Of a stretch of 64,000 bases of DNA, positions 51,012 to 58,976 are shown piece after piece (positions within the stretch are counted from its first letter, which is position 1; every line of letters starts with the position of its first letter). Source of the stretch: Nocardioides sp. NBC_00368 (GTDB lineage: Bacteria > Actinomycetota > Actinomycetes > Propionibacteriales > Nocardioidaceae); the NCBI RefSeq assembly GCF_036090055.1, contig NZ_CP107970.1:4919001-4983000 (forward strand), in the 5' to 3' direction. Position numbers and translations under genes: made by a program. Below the pieces are notes generated by a model. That model made no database searches, was not told the origin of the DNA, and was given only the letters and a program-made list of their open reading frames with translations.

Positions 51012-52334
51012 ATGTCGCCGGAGTGGCAGGACTCGCTGGTCAGCTGGTTCGAGGACTGGGCTGCCCACGTCCATTGGCTCTCGCTGATCACCATCCCGAT
51101 CTTCACCGGGGTGATCGGCTGGCTGATCAACTGGTCGGGCCTCTACATGCTCTTCGCCCCGCTCGCCTTCAAGGGGTTCCAGGTCCCAGGGCTGCGCGAG
51201 CTGACCAGGGTGCTGCCGCACAAGCTCCAAGAGGTCCCGGGCTTCGCCCAGGGCGGGCTCGGCTGGCAGGGCATCATCCCCGCCCGGGCCGCGAAGATGG
51301 GCTCGATCGCGGTCGACAAGGCGATCGCCAAGCTCGGCACCCCCAGCGACTTCTATCAGCAGCTCGGCCCCTCCGAGATCGCCACGCACATCGTGGAGAC
51401 CTTCCGCCCTGAGGTGCCCGAGCTGGTCGAGCAGATCATGATGCGCGAGCACCCCAGGCTCTGGCGCGACCTTCCGCGGGCGGTCAAGGACGCGATCGCA
51501 GTCCGGGTCCAGGCGCAGCTTCCCTCGATCGTGCACAAGGTCACCGACGACATCGGCGTGCACATCGACCAGCTGCTCGACCCGAAGCTCATGGTCATCG
51601 ACCACTTCCGCAAGAACCCCGCCCTCGTGGTCAGGATCTTCCGTGACTTCGGGCAGCGCGAGCTCAACCTGATGGTCGCCTTCGGGTTCATCTTCGGGTT
51701 CCTGCTCGGCATCCCGGTGGCGCTGATCGACCAGACCTTCCACCTGTGGTGGCTGCTCCCGCTGCTCGGCGTGGTCGTCGGCTGGGTGACCAACCTGCTC
51801 GGCATGTGGCTGATCTTCGAGCCCGCAGAGCCTCGGCGCATCCTCGGGATCAAGGTGCAGGGCCTCTTCCCGCGCCGTCAGGAGCAGGCCGCGGAGGTCT
51901 ACGCCGACATCATCGCCACCGACGTGATCACGCTCGAGCGCATCGGCGACTTCCTGCTCGACGGACCCCGTGGCGACGCCACCCGCAAGCTGCTGATCAA
52001 CGCGCTGAGGCCCGCCGTGGACCGCGCGGCCGGGCCCTACCGGGGCGCGGTGCGGATAGCGCTCGGGTCGGAGAGGTTCGACCGGATCAGCACCTCGGTC
52101 GCCAACGAGGCGGCCGACCGTACGCTGGTGCCGTTCCGCGATCCCGGCTTCAGCCGTCACCAGGCAGACAAGATCCGCGACCTGGTCGCGCGGCGCACGA
52201 AGGAGCTTCCGCCGGGCGACTTCGTGGACATGATGAGGTCAGCGATCAAGGAGGACGAATGGATGCTCTACGCCCATGGCGCGATCATGGGGCTCGCGGG
52301 CGGCTTCCTTCACCTTCTAATCTTTCCGACATGA
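51012..52334 (+). CDS. DUF445-like membrane protein, pair 2
   Basis: A 440-residue paralogue of the protein at 48596, alignable along its length: GWLINWSGLYMLFAPLAFKG at the N-terminus, GWQGIIPARAAKMGSIAVDK, HIDQLLDPKLMVIDHF, GWVTNLLGMWLIFEPAEPRR, and IKEDEWMLYAHGAIMGLAGG at the C-terminus. ATG 51012 follows GGAAGGAGC. The 95 bases before it separate the two pairs and could contain an independent promoter. It overlaps its DUF4393 partner by 4 bases (ATGA), as in pair 1. Confidence 0.8.
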   Translation: MSPEWQDSLVSWFEDWAAHVHWLSLITIPIFTGVIGWLINWSGLYMLFAPLAFKGFQVPGLRELTRVLPHKLQEVPGFAQGGLGWQGIIPARAAKMGSIAVDKAIAKLGTPSDFYQQLGPSEIATHIVETFRPEVPELVEQIMMREHPRLWRDLPRAVKDAIAVRVQAQLPSIVHKVTDDIGVHIDQLLDPKLMVIDHFRKNPALVVRIFRDFGQRELNLMVAFGFIFGFLLGIPVALIDQTFHLWWLLPLLGVVVGWVTNLLGMWLIFEPAEPRRILGIKVQGLFPRRQEQAAEVYADIIATDVITLERIGDFLLDGPRGDATRKLLINALRPAVDRAAGPYRGAVRIALGSERFDRISTSVANEAADRTLVPFRDPGFSRHQADKIRDLVARRTKELPPGDFVDMMRSAIKEDEWMLYAHGAIMGLAGGFLHLLIFPT

Positions 52335-53224
52335 GCCTCTTGGGGAAGGTCGTCCCGACCGCATCCGCCGTGGCCGGCACCGCTCCCGGCCTGGCGCGGG
52401 TCGCGGCGGGTGCTGCCTGGCACACCGCCGGATGGGGGCTGCGCACCTCCGGCCGCGCCGGCATGCGGGTCGCCCGGGCGGTGATCGACCAGGACGTACG
52501 CGATGGGCTGGTGCGGGAGACGGCCGAGGCCGTGGGGATCGTCGCCGGCACCGCCGCGCGGATCATCCTGCCCGGCACGAGGCCGGTGATGGAGATCTCC
52601 GAGTCCGACTACGCGGCCGCCCGTCAGGACGTCGTGCTCGCGCGGACCCGCGAGGCCGAGGCGTCCCAGGACTCGCTACCGGTGCTGCGCCGTCGCGGGG
52701 CCGAGCTGCTCGACCGCTCGCGCGACGTCTGGGCAGACGAGCAGGGGCACCCGGCGTACGCCCGGATCCTCGACGAGCTCGCGCCCGACGAGGCGCGGAT
52801 GCTGCTCTACCTCCTGCAGGCCGGACCGCAGCCGTCGGTCGACGTACGCACCGGGGGACCGACGGGTCTCGTCGGCAGCACCATGATCGCGCCGGGGCTC
52901 AACATGATCGCCGGCCGCAGCGGGGTGCGCTATCCGGAGCGGGTCCCGGCCTACCTCAACAACCTGTTCCGGCTCGGGCTGGTGTGGTTCTCCAAGGAGC
53001 CGCTGTCCGACCCGCTGGAATACCAGGTCCTCGAGGCCCAGCCCGATGTGCTGGAGGCGCTGCGCTCGGTGAAGTTCGCCAAGATCGTGCGTCGCTCGGT
53101 GCACCTCACGCCGTTCGGCGAGGCTTTCGGACGCACCACCCTGGTGGACGAGGACTCGGCCGAGTCGGCTTTCCCGGAGCATCAGGCGCCGGTGACCGGC
53201 GGGGCGGACCTGCCCAAGGCCTGA
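52331..53224 (+). CDS. DUF4393/Abi-alpha-like protein, pair 2
   Basis: A 297-residue paralogue of the protein at 49912, with HTAGWGLRTSGRAG near residue 30, RSRDVWADEQGHPAYARIL, DELAPDEARMLLYLLQAGPQ, VPAYLNNLFRLGLVWF, YQVLEAQPDVLEAL and RSVHLTPFGEAF. It lacks the N-terminal 45-residue extension of pair 1. ATG 52331 lies inside the stop of the DUF445-like gene. Its 3' end overlaps the convergent DUF692 gene by 43 bases, so an antisense overlap of the two transcripts is expected. Confidence 0.75.
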   Translation: MSLLGKVVPTASAVAGTAPGLARVAAGAAWHTAGWGLRTSGRAGMRVARAVIDQDVRDGLVRETAEAVGIVAGTAARIILPGTRPVMEISESDYAAARQDVVLARTREAEASQDSLPVLRRRGAELLDRSRDVWADEQGHPAYARILDELAPDEARMLLYLLQAGPQPSVDVRTGGPTGLVGSTMIAPGLNMIAGRSGVRYPERVPAYLNNLFRLGLVWFSKEPLSDPLEYQVLEAQPDVLEALRSVKFAKIVRRSVHLTPFGEAFGRTTLVDEDSAESAFPEHQAPVTGGADLPKA

Positions 53225-54072
53225 GGGCCGCGGACCGCCTCGACCGCCTCGGACAGCCTGGTGAACTCGGGGTCGACGGTCCGTGGTGACACGTCGGTGT
53301 CGCGTTCGAGCATGATGCCGGGAAGCGGGCGTCCGGCGTACGCCTCGACGGCTGTCGCGAGCAGCGACAGCACCGGTGGTGGCATCGGGTGGGCGTGGGT
53401 GTCGAGGTAGAGACCGTCGTGCTCGGTGCCGCCGGCGACGTGCATGTAGGCGACCGCGTCGAGCGGGAAGCGGGCCAGGTCGGCGACCGGGTCGGAGCCG
53501 CGGGCGACCGCGGAGGCGTAGAGGTTGGCGACGTCGAGGACGAGGCGTACGCCGGTGCGCTCGACGAGCTCGGTCAGGAAGTCGGGCTCGGCGATGGTGT
53601 CCTCGGGCCAGGTGAAGGTGGCGGCGATGTTCTCGACCGCGAGCGGCACCGGCAGGGACTCCTTGGCGATCCGGATGTTGTCGGCGAGCACGTCAAGCGA
53701 GTCCTTCGTGCGCGGCGGTGGGAGCAGGTGGCCGGCCTCCAGGACGTCGCCGTGGAGCGGGTCGGGGGAGCCGCTCGCCCGCACGAACGCGACGTGCTCG
53801 GAGACGAAGGGGCTGTCCAGGACCTCGGCGAGCCCCGCCAGCCGGGTGAGCCGATCCGCGGTGGGGCGGTCGGCTCCGGCCAGCCCGAGGGTGACGCCGT
53901 GGGCGATGACCGGGACGCCCAGGTCGGTGACGGCCTGCGGGACCTGCGTCGGGGACATGTTCTCCGCGACCACCTCGGTGAACCCCAGACGGCCGGAGGC
54001 GGCGTACGTCTGGAGGAGCTCGGCGATCGCGGGACGCCAGGCCACGGCGATGCCGGAGACCGAGGGGTTCAC
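53182..54072 (-). CDS. DUF692-family (MbnB/TglH-like) metalloenzyme
   Basis: A 296-residue TIM-barrel protein of the DUF692 family, whose studied members (MbnB, TglH) are multi-iron oxidases that modify cysteine in peptides. Metal-binding-type motifs are present: VSEHVAF (SEH), VENIAATF (EN), LDVANLYASA (D..N), YMHVAGG (H) and DTHAHPMPP (D.H). GTG 54072 starts 7 residues before the family opening GIAVAWRP; a longer frame to 54132 is possible. No precursor peptide or partner subunit (for example DUF2063) is adjacent, so it may act alone or with a distant partner. Confidence 0.85.
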   Translation of the reverse strand: MNPSVSGIAVAWRPAIAELLQTYAASGRLGFTEVVAENMSPTQVPQAVTDLGVPVIAHGVTLGLAGADRPTADRLTRLAGLAEVLDSPFVSEHVAFVRASGSPDPLHGDVLEAGHLLPPPRTKDSLDVLADNIRIAKESLPVPLAVENIAATFTWPEDTIAEPDFLTELVERTGVRLVLDVANLYASAVARGSDPVADLARFPLDAVAYMHVAGGTEHDGLYLDTHAHPMPPPVLSLLATAVEAYAGRPLPGIMLERDTDVSPRTVDPEFTRLSEAVEAVRGPQALGRSAPPVTGA

Positions 54073-54197
54073 AGGGTGAAGTGTGGCGGATCGGACGCGG
54101 TCGGCGTGGGGCCTTCCGGTATTCTGGAACACCTGTTCTCCGATCGTTCAGCAACCCTCGCCGGTCCCGGCTCGAGGCCCGGGTAGGAGCCCCCAAC

Positions 54198-56471
54198 TTG
54201 GCCCGCAAAGTCGTTCGTTCCCTTCCGTTTCATCGCATCGTGATGCGGTTCGCGGCTCTCATCGGTGTCGCCGCGGTGACGGGTCTGGTGGCCTCCGGGA
54301 TGGCGATCCCGTTCATCCACCTGACCGGTGTCGCGGCCAAGTCGGGCGCTCAGGTGATGGACGATCTGCCCCTCGACATCGACATGGGCGAGCTGTCGCA
54401 GACGACACGGATCCTGGACGTGCACGGCAAGGTGATCACGACCCTCTACGACCAGAACCGGTCCTACAAGGCGCTCGACCAGATCTCGCCCAACATGCCG
54501 AAGGCGCTGCTCGCGATCGAGGACAGCCGCTTCTACGAGCACGGCGCGATGGACCTCAAGGGCACCCTGAGGGCCCTGCTGCGCAACTCGGCCTCGGAGT
54601 CGGGTGCGGTGCAGGGCGGCTCGTCGATCACCCAGCAGCTGGTCAAGACGACCCTCGTCTACGGCGCCGACTCCGACGAGGAGCGGGCGGCCGCGACCGA
54701 GAAGTCCACGGCCCGCAAGATCCGCGAGCTCCGCTACGCGATCTGGCTCGAGGAGAACCACGACAAGGACTGGATCCTCGAGCGCTACCTCAACGCGGCC
54801 TACTTCGGTGACTCCGCCTACGGCGTCCAGGCAGCCGCGAAGCACTACTTCGGAGTCGACTCCGCCGACCTGACCTGGGGACAGGCCTCGATGCTGGCCG
54901 GGATGGTGAAGAACCCGACCGGCTACGACCCGACCGACTACCCCGACGCCACGCTGGCCCGCCGCAACCTGGTGCTCGAGCGGCTGGCCCAGGTCGGCGA
55001 CCTGCCGCGGGCCGACGCGGAGAAGCTCAAGGAGAGCGAGCTCGGGCTCAACGTGCAGGACAGCCGTAACGGCTGCTTCGGGTCGTCGGCGGAGTTCTTC
55101 TGCGACTACGCGCTGCGGTGGCTGCTCGCCGACAAGTCGCTGGGGGAGACCGAGGCCGAGCGCTGGCGGCTGCTGCAGACCGGTGGCCTGACCATCAGGA
55201 CGACGCTGGACTCGAGCTTCCAGAAGGCGGCGCAGCGGTCGGTGAGCCGGCACGTCTCGCCGACCGACAACGCCGTCGGCGCCCTGGCGATGGTCGAGCC
55301 CGGCACCGGCATGGTCAAGGCGCTCGCGCAGTCGAGGCCGATGGGCGAGAGCCGTCGCAAGGGCGAGTCCTATCTCAACTACCTGGTCCCGAAGGAGTAC
55401 GGCGACGCCAACGGCTTCCAGGCGGGCTCGACGTTCAAGGTCTTCGTCGGCGCCGCGGCGATCGAGAAGGGCTTCCCGCTCCGCCAGGAGATCCCGTCGC
55501 CGGCCAAGCGGACCTTCAACCAGGCGTCCTTCGCCAACTGTCCCGGCGAGGGCAACTTCAGCCCCAACCCCTACCCGGTCGGCAACTCGACCACCTCCGG
55601 CAACAAGAACCTCTACACCGGCACCCGGGAGTCGGTGAACACCTTCTACGTCCGGCTCGAGCAGTTCACCGGCGTCTGCGCGCCCTATGCGCTCGCGAAG
55701 AAGATGGGCGTCAGCCTGACCGACCCGGCCCACGAGCGGGTGCCGTCCTTCACCCTCGGCCCGGTCGACGTCAGCCCGCTGGAGATGGCCGAGGCGTACG
55801 CGACGTTCGGCGCCCGCGGCAAGCACTGCGACTCGCGGCCGGTGACCGCGATCGTCGGCCCGGACGGGAAGACGATGAAGGAGTACGCGGCCTCGTGCGA
55901 GCAGGTGATGCGTACCGGGACCGCGGACGCCATGAACGACATCCTCCGCGGCGTACTGCAGCCCGGTGGGTTCGGGCAGAAGCTCGCGCTCAGCGTGCCG
56001 TCGGCCGGCAAGACCGGCACAACCAACAGCAACCGTGCGGTGTGGTTCAACGGCTACACGCCGAAGCTCGCGACCGCGTCGATGATCGCCGGTGCGGACT
56101 ACGAGGGCAACTGGGTCACTCTCAACGGGCAGCGCCTCCGAGGTGGCTACGTCGCCTCGGCCTCCGGCTCGACCGTCGCCGGCCCGATGTGGGCCGGTGC
56201 GATGCGGGCGATCGACGGCAAGCTCGGCTCCGCCAGCTTCGTACGTCCCGGGGCCAGCGTGATCAACGGCAGGGGCATCAAGATCCCGAAGGTCGAGGGA
56301 CTCTCGATCGCCAAGGCCACCGCCCGGCTGAAGGCGGCCGGGTTCAAGCCGGTCGTCGGCAAGCGGGTGAAGTCGCGCTGGAAGGCCGGCACCGTCGTCG
56401 GGACGGTTCCCGGCAGCCGCGCGATCAAGGGCGCGACGGTCGAGATGCTGGTGTCGAAATGGCGCGGGTAG
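54198..56471 (+). CDS. Bifunctional penicillin-binding protein with PASTA domain (class A PBP)
   Basis: A 757-residue cell-wall synthase. One N-terminal membrane helix is followed by a GT51 glycosyltransferase domain (EDSRFYEHGAMD near 107, GGSSITQQLVKTTL near 140). The transpeptidase domain has SxxK in AGSTFKVF (about 410), SxN in ESVNTFYV, and KTG in GKTGTTNSNRAVW (about 604). One PASTA domain forms the C-terminus (KIPKVEGLSIAKATARLKAA, about 694-757). TTG 54198 is chosen because AGGAG lies 8-9 bases upstream; ATG 54243 is the next option. It ends 11 bases before palindromic element D. Resembles the PonA/PBP1 proteins of actinobacteria. Confidence 0.93.
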   Translation: MARKVVRSLPFHRIVMRFAALIGVAAVTGLVASGMAIPFIHLTGVAAKSGAQVMDDLPLDIDMGELSQTTRILDVHGKVITTLYDQNRSYKALDQISPNMPKALLAIEDSRFYEHGAMDLKGTLRALLRNSASESGAVQGGSSITQQLVKTTLVYGADSDEERAAATEKSTARKIRELRYAIWLEENHDKDWILERYLNAAYFGDSAYGVQAAAKHYFGVDSADLTWGQASMLAGMVKNPTGYDPTDYPDATLARRNLVLERLAQVGDLPRADAEKLKESELGLNVQDSRNGCFGSSAEFFCDYALRWLLADKSLGETEAERWRLLQTGGLTIRTTLDSSFQKAAQRSVSRHVSPTDNAVGALAMVEPGTGMVKALAQSRPMGESRRKGESYLNYLVPKEYGDANGFQAGSTFKVFVGAAAIEKGFPLRQEIPSPAKRTFNQASFANCPGEGNFSPNPYPVGNSTTSGNKNLYTGTRESVNTFYVRLEQFTGVCAPYALAKKMGVSLTDPAHERVPSFTLGPVDVSPLEMAEAYATFGARGKHCDSRPVTAIVGPDGKTMKEYAASCEQVMRTGTADAMNDILRGVLQPGGFGQKLALSVPSAGKTGTTNSNRAVWFNGYTPKLATASMIAGADYEGNWVTLNGQRLRGGYVASASGSTVAGPMWAGAMRAIDGKLGSASFVRPGASVINGRGIKIPKVEGLSIAKATARLKAAGFKPVVGKRVKSRWKAGTVVGTVPGSRAIKGATVEMLVSKWRG

Positions 56472-56482
56472 GGGTCGCGGGG

Positions 56483-56580
56483 CGGGCGGTTCGTCTAGGT
56501 ATGCAGACCAACCGTCACATCCCGTGTGGAACTCCGCGAGGGAAGTGAGGGTTCGGCTACATACCTAGACGAACCGCCCG
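56483..56580. repeat. Dispersed palindromic element, copy D
   Basis: A 98-bp palindrome with the longest perfect outer arm of the four (CGGGCGGTTCGTCTAGGTAT and complement) and centre GTGTGGAACTCCGCGAG. It begins 11 bases after the PBP stop. The stop codon and last five or so codons of the convergent ferritin-like gene lie inside its right arm. Confidence 0.88.
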
Positions 56581-57420
56581 CCGCGCCTGAGCTGCCTCGA
56601 CGGCCTCGCGGAAGGCGCGGGCGACGTAGTCGGGGACGGGGAGGCCGCGGTCGCGGGCCCAGAGGAGCTCCTGCTCGACCCGGGCCACGTCGGCGGCCAG
56701 GTCGCGACCCTCGTGGTCGACGCCCAGGGTCTCCATGACGTCGCCGAAGTCGGCCAGCTGGGTGTCGTTGTTGACCCCGACCGGGGCGAACGAGATCCGG
56801 CGCATGCGTCTGACCAGCCACTTCTGCCAGGCCGCGAGCGTGGCCCAGTGGGCCCGGGCGGAGAGCTGGTAGAAGGCGTAGTGGCCCGGCTCCTGGCGCT
56901 TGATCGGCGCGATGACGGTCTCGGCGACGGCGTGCTCACCGGTCTCGACGACCCCGTCGTGGAGCAGGTTGTAGGCGATCACCGCGGAGCGCTCGGTGGC
57001 CATCCCGGTCAGGTAGTAGAGCATCCGGCAGACGTCCTGGAACGGCTCCAGGTGAGCCAGCAGGCCGAGCACCATCAGCTTCAGGCCGACGTGGTCCAGG
57101 TCGGTGGTCGCCGGCGGCCGCCCGACGACCTGCTGGAGCCGGTCGAGGATCAGTCCGTGCTGGATCTCCTGCGGCTGCCACACCTCCGCGTAGAACCGCT
57201 TGTCGACCTCGGGCGGGTTGGGCAGCATCGTGGAGATCTCGAGTACGTTGCGGTCGACCTCGAGCTCGACCCGAGCCATGTAGTCGAGCACATGGCCGAA
57301 GCGGTCGCCGAAGGCGGCCGGGTCGTTCACTGAGAAGTCGACGGAGTCCATCGGGATCGGTGGGTGCTCCTCCCCGAGGCGCGCGACATGAGCGACGAGG
57401 CGATCGTTATCGGTGAGCAT
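56557..57420 (-). CDS. Ferritin-like diiron protein (acyl-ACP desaturase-like)
   Basis: A 287-residue all-helical protein. It has carboxylate/histidine pairs in the pattern of a four-helix diiron site: helix with VELEVDRN (about residue 53), E-x-x-H in QPQEIQHGLIL, TERSAVIAYNLL, and E-x-x-H in EPGHYAFYQL. This spacing resembles acyl-ACP desaturases. In some genomes similar proteins carry a mistaken LepA label. ATG 57420 has AGGAG 9 bases upstream. The C-terminal RRAVRLGM and the TAG stop come from palindromic element D, so the gene end was replaced by the repeat. Substrate unknown. Confidence 0.65.
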   Translation of the reverse strand: MLTDNDRLVAHVARLGEEHPPIPMDSVDFSVNDPAAFGDRFGHVLDYMARVELEVDRNVLEISTMLPNPPEVDKRFYAEVWQPQEIQHGLILDRLQQVVGRPPATTDLDHVGLKLMVLGLLAHLEPFQDVCRMLYYLTGMATERSAVIAYNLLHDGVVETGEHAVAETVIAPIKRQEPGHYAFYQLSARAHWATLAAWQKWLVRRMRRISFAPVGVNNDTQLADFGDVMETLGVDHEGRDLAADVARVEQELLWARDRGLPVPDYVARAFREAVEAAQARRAVRLGM

Positions 57421-57624
57421 CCGGGGCGGCTCCTGGTGGGGGAGTCAAGCGGCGCCTTTAGTGTGCCCGTCCCGAGCGGGGTTGTAACGCGATTTAACCG
57501 AACCGAGGGGTGTTGGCCTCGACACGTTCGTCCAGCGGGTTCGTCGGCTCGACCAACGGGGGAGGGCGGTGGGCGAGCCGGGCGCGGGCGGGCGTACCGA
57601 GGCCAACACGATCGGGGCCGAGAC

Positions 57625-58860
57625 TCAGGGGGTGCCCGCGGAGGCCTCCGTCGCCGCCGATTCCGTGGCCGCCGATTCTGTGGCCGCTGATTCTGTGGCC
57701 GCTGATTCCGAGACGGCCGGGGTCTCGGACGGTGTCTCGGTCGGTGTCTCGGTGGGAGTCGGGTCCACGGTGGGGGTCTCGGTGGGTGTCTCGGTCGGGG
57801 TTTCCGTCGGGGTTTCCGTCGGCGACTCCGTGGCCGAGTCGGTCGGCGACGGGCCAGAGGTGGGCGACGGTCCATCGGAACCGCCGGAGGAGGGCGAACC
57901 CGACGGGGACGGGGAGGAGGGCGCGGTCGAGCCACCGCTGGGCGTACCGGTGTCCGTCTCTCCCGTCGACCCGCTGGACGAGGGCCGGGGCGGCGCAGCG
58001 CTCGGCGAGGCTCCGGAGAGCGGCTCGAGGTCGGCGGGCGAGGTGACCGGAATCTGCGCGGCGGGGAGGACGACACCGGCCGGTGCCTCGAAGGTCCCCT
58101 GGCGGTAGCCCTCGGCGATCTGCAGGACGGCCGAGACGTACGCCTCGCTGTGGTTGTAGCGCAGCACCGCCGAGCGTTGCCCGGCCTCGGTGGACAAATC
58201 GGCGGAGCCCGAGCACAGGTAGACCGCGGCGGCGAGCGCGGCGTCGTCGACGTCCTGCGGGTCGCGGTGGCCGTCGCCGTCGGCGTCGACCCCGACGTCG
58301 GACCAGGTCGACGGGATGAACTGCATCGGCCCGACCGCGCGGTCGTAGACGAGGTCGCGGTCGTAGGTGCCGCCGTCGGTGTCGAGGATGCGTGCGGTGC
58401 CGGCGGCCCCGGTGAGGGGTACGCCGAAGATCCCGGGCGTGGCGACCCCGGAGGCGGACAGCGTGTTACCGCCCGCCCGGCCGTGGTCGGACTCGACCCG
58501 CCCGATGGCGGCGATCAGCGACCAGTCGAGACGGCAGCCCGGATCGGCGTCGGCGAGCACGGTCGCGGCGCGCTGGTACGCGGAGAGCGCGGTCTCGGGG
58601 ATGACGCCGGCGGCGGCCTCGGCGGCGAACCCGGCCGGCTTGGCCGCCAGGGTGGGAACGGTCTTGGGGACCGGCTTGACCGCGGAGACGCTCACCGGCG
58701 GCAGCAGTTCCTGGGCCGGCACCTCGACCGGCACCTGCCGCACGCTGGCCGTGGCGTCGACGGGCCGACCCTCCTGGATCGCGTGGATCGTCCAGGCGGC
58801 GGTGGCGGCGGCGACGGGCAGCGCCGCTGCCTTGAGCAGCAGACCGGGTCGCGGGGTCAT
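57625..58860 (-). CDS. Secreted lytic murein transglycosylase with repetitive tail
   Basis: A 411-residue exported protein. N-terminal signal/anchor (residues 8-26); SLT-type muramidase domain at about residues 90-245 with the catalytic Glu in AIGRVESDHG, then GPMQFIPSTW and RYNHSEAYVSAVL. It also has the acidic calcium-like loop DADGDGHRDPQD. The C-terminal 140 residues are Ser/Pro/Thr/Glu-rich, with many TETP units and four SAATE units, likely an extended wall-spanning stalk. Cleaves peptidoglycan glycan strands. It neighbours a PBP two genes away but is on the opposite strand. Confidence 0.88.
   Translation of the reverse strand: MTPRPGLLLKAAALPVAAATAAWTIHAIQEGRPVDATASVRQVPVEVPAQELLPPVSVSAVKPVPKTVPTLAAKPAGFAAEAAAGVIPETALSAYQRAATVLADADPGCRLDWSLIAAIGRVESDHGRAGGNTLSASGVATPGIFGVPLTGAAGTARILDTDGGTYDRDLVYDRAVGPMQFIPSTWSDVGVDADGDGHRDPQDVDDAALAAAVYLCSGSADLSTEAGQRSAVLRYNHSEAYVSAVLQIAEGYRQGTFEAPAGVVLPAAQIPVTSPADLEPLSGASPSAAPPRPSSSGSTGETDTGTPSGGSTAPSSPSPSGSPSSGGSDGPSPTSGPSPTDSATESPTETPTETPTETPTETPTVDPTPTETPTETPSETPAVSESAATESAATESAATESAATEASAGTP
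57656..57834. repeat. In-frame tandem repeats in the transglycosylase tail
   Basis: Two arrays. At 57656-57715 a 15-bp unit (GCYGATTCYGTGGCC) occurs nearly four times, encoding SAATE. At about 57723-57834 a degenerate 12-bp unit (GTCTCGGTSGGT type) encodes TETP. Both keep frame and are probably length-variable among strains. Confidence 0.8.
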
Positions 58861-58976
58861 CCTCGGTCACATCCTCGGGTCGGGCGGGCGGCGGATCGAT
58901 GTCACCGATCCAGCCATCATGTGAGCCCCGCCACAACGCGCTGCGCGCGATCAGGCCCGAGAATCCCCGAAACTAC

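Noticed and set aside
49912..53224. Calling the DUF445/DUF4393 pairs an anti-phage system outright
   Set aside because: The only support is the Abi-alpha domain name and genomic pairing; no nuclease, integrase or other defence gene is adjacent.
57656..57834. Repeats considered as a CRISPR-like array
   Set aside because: Units are contiguous, 12-15 bp and in frame with the transglycosylase; no spacers.
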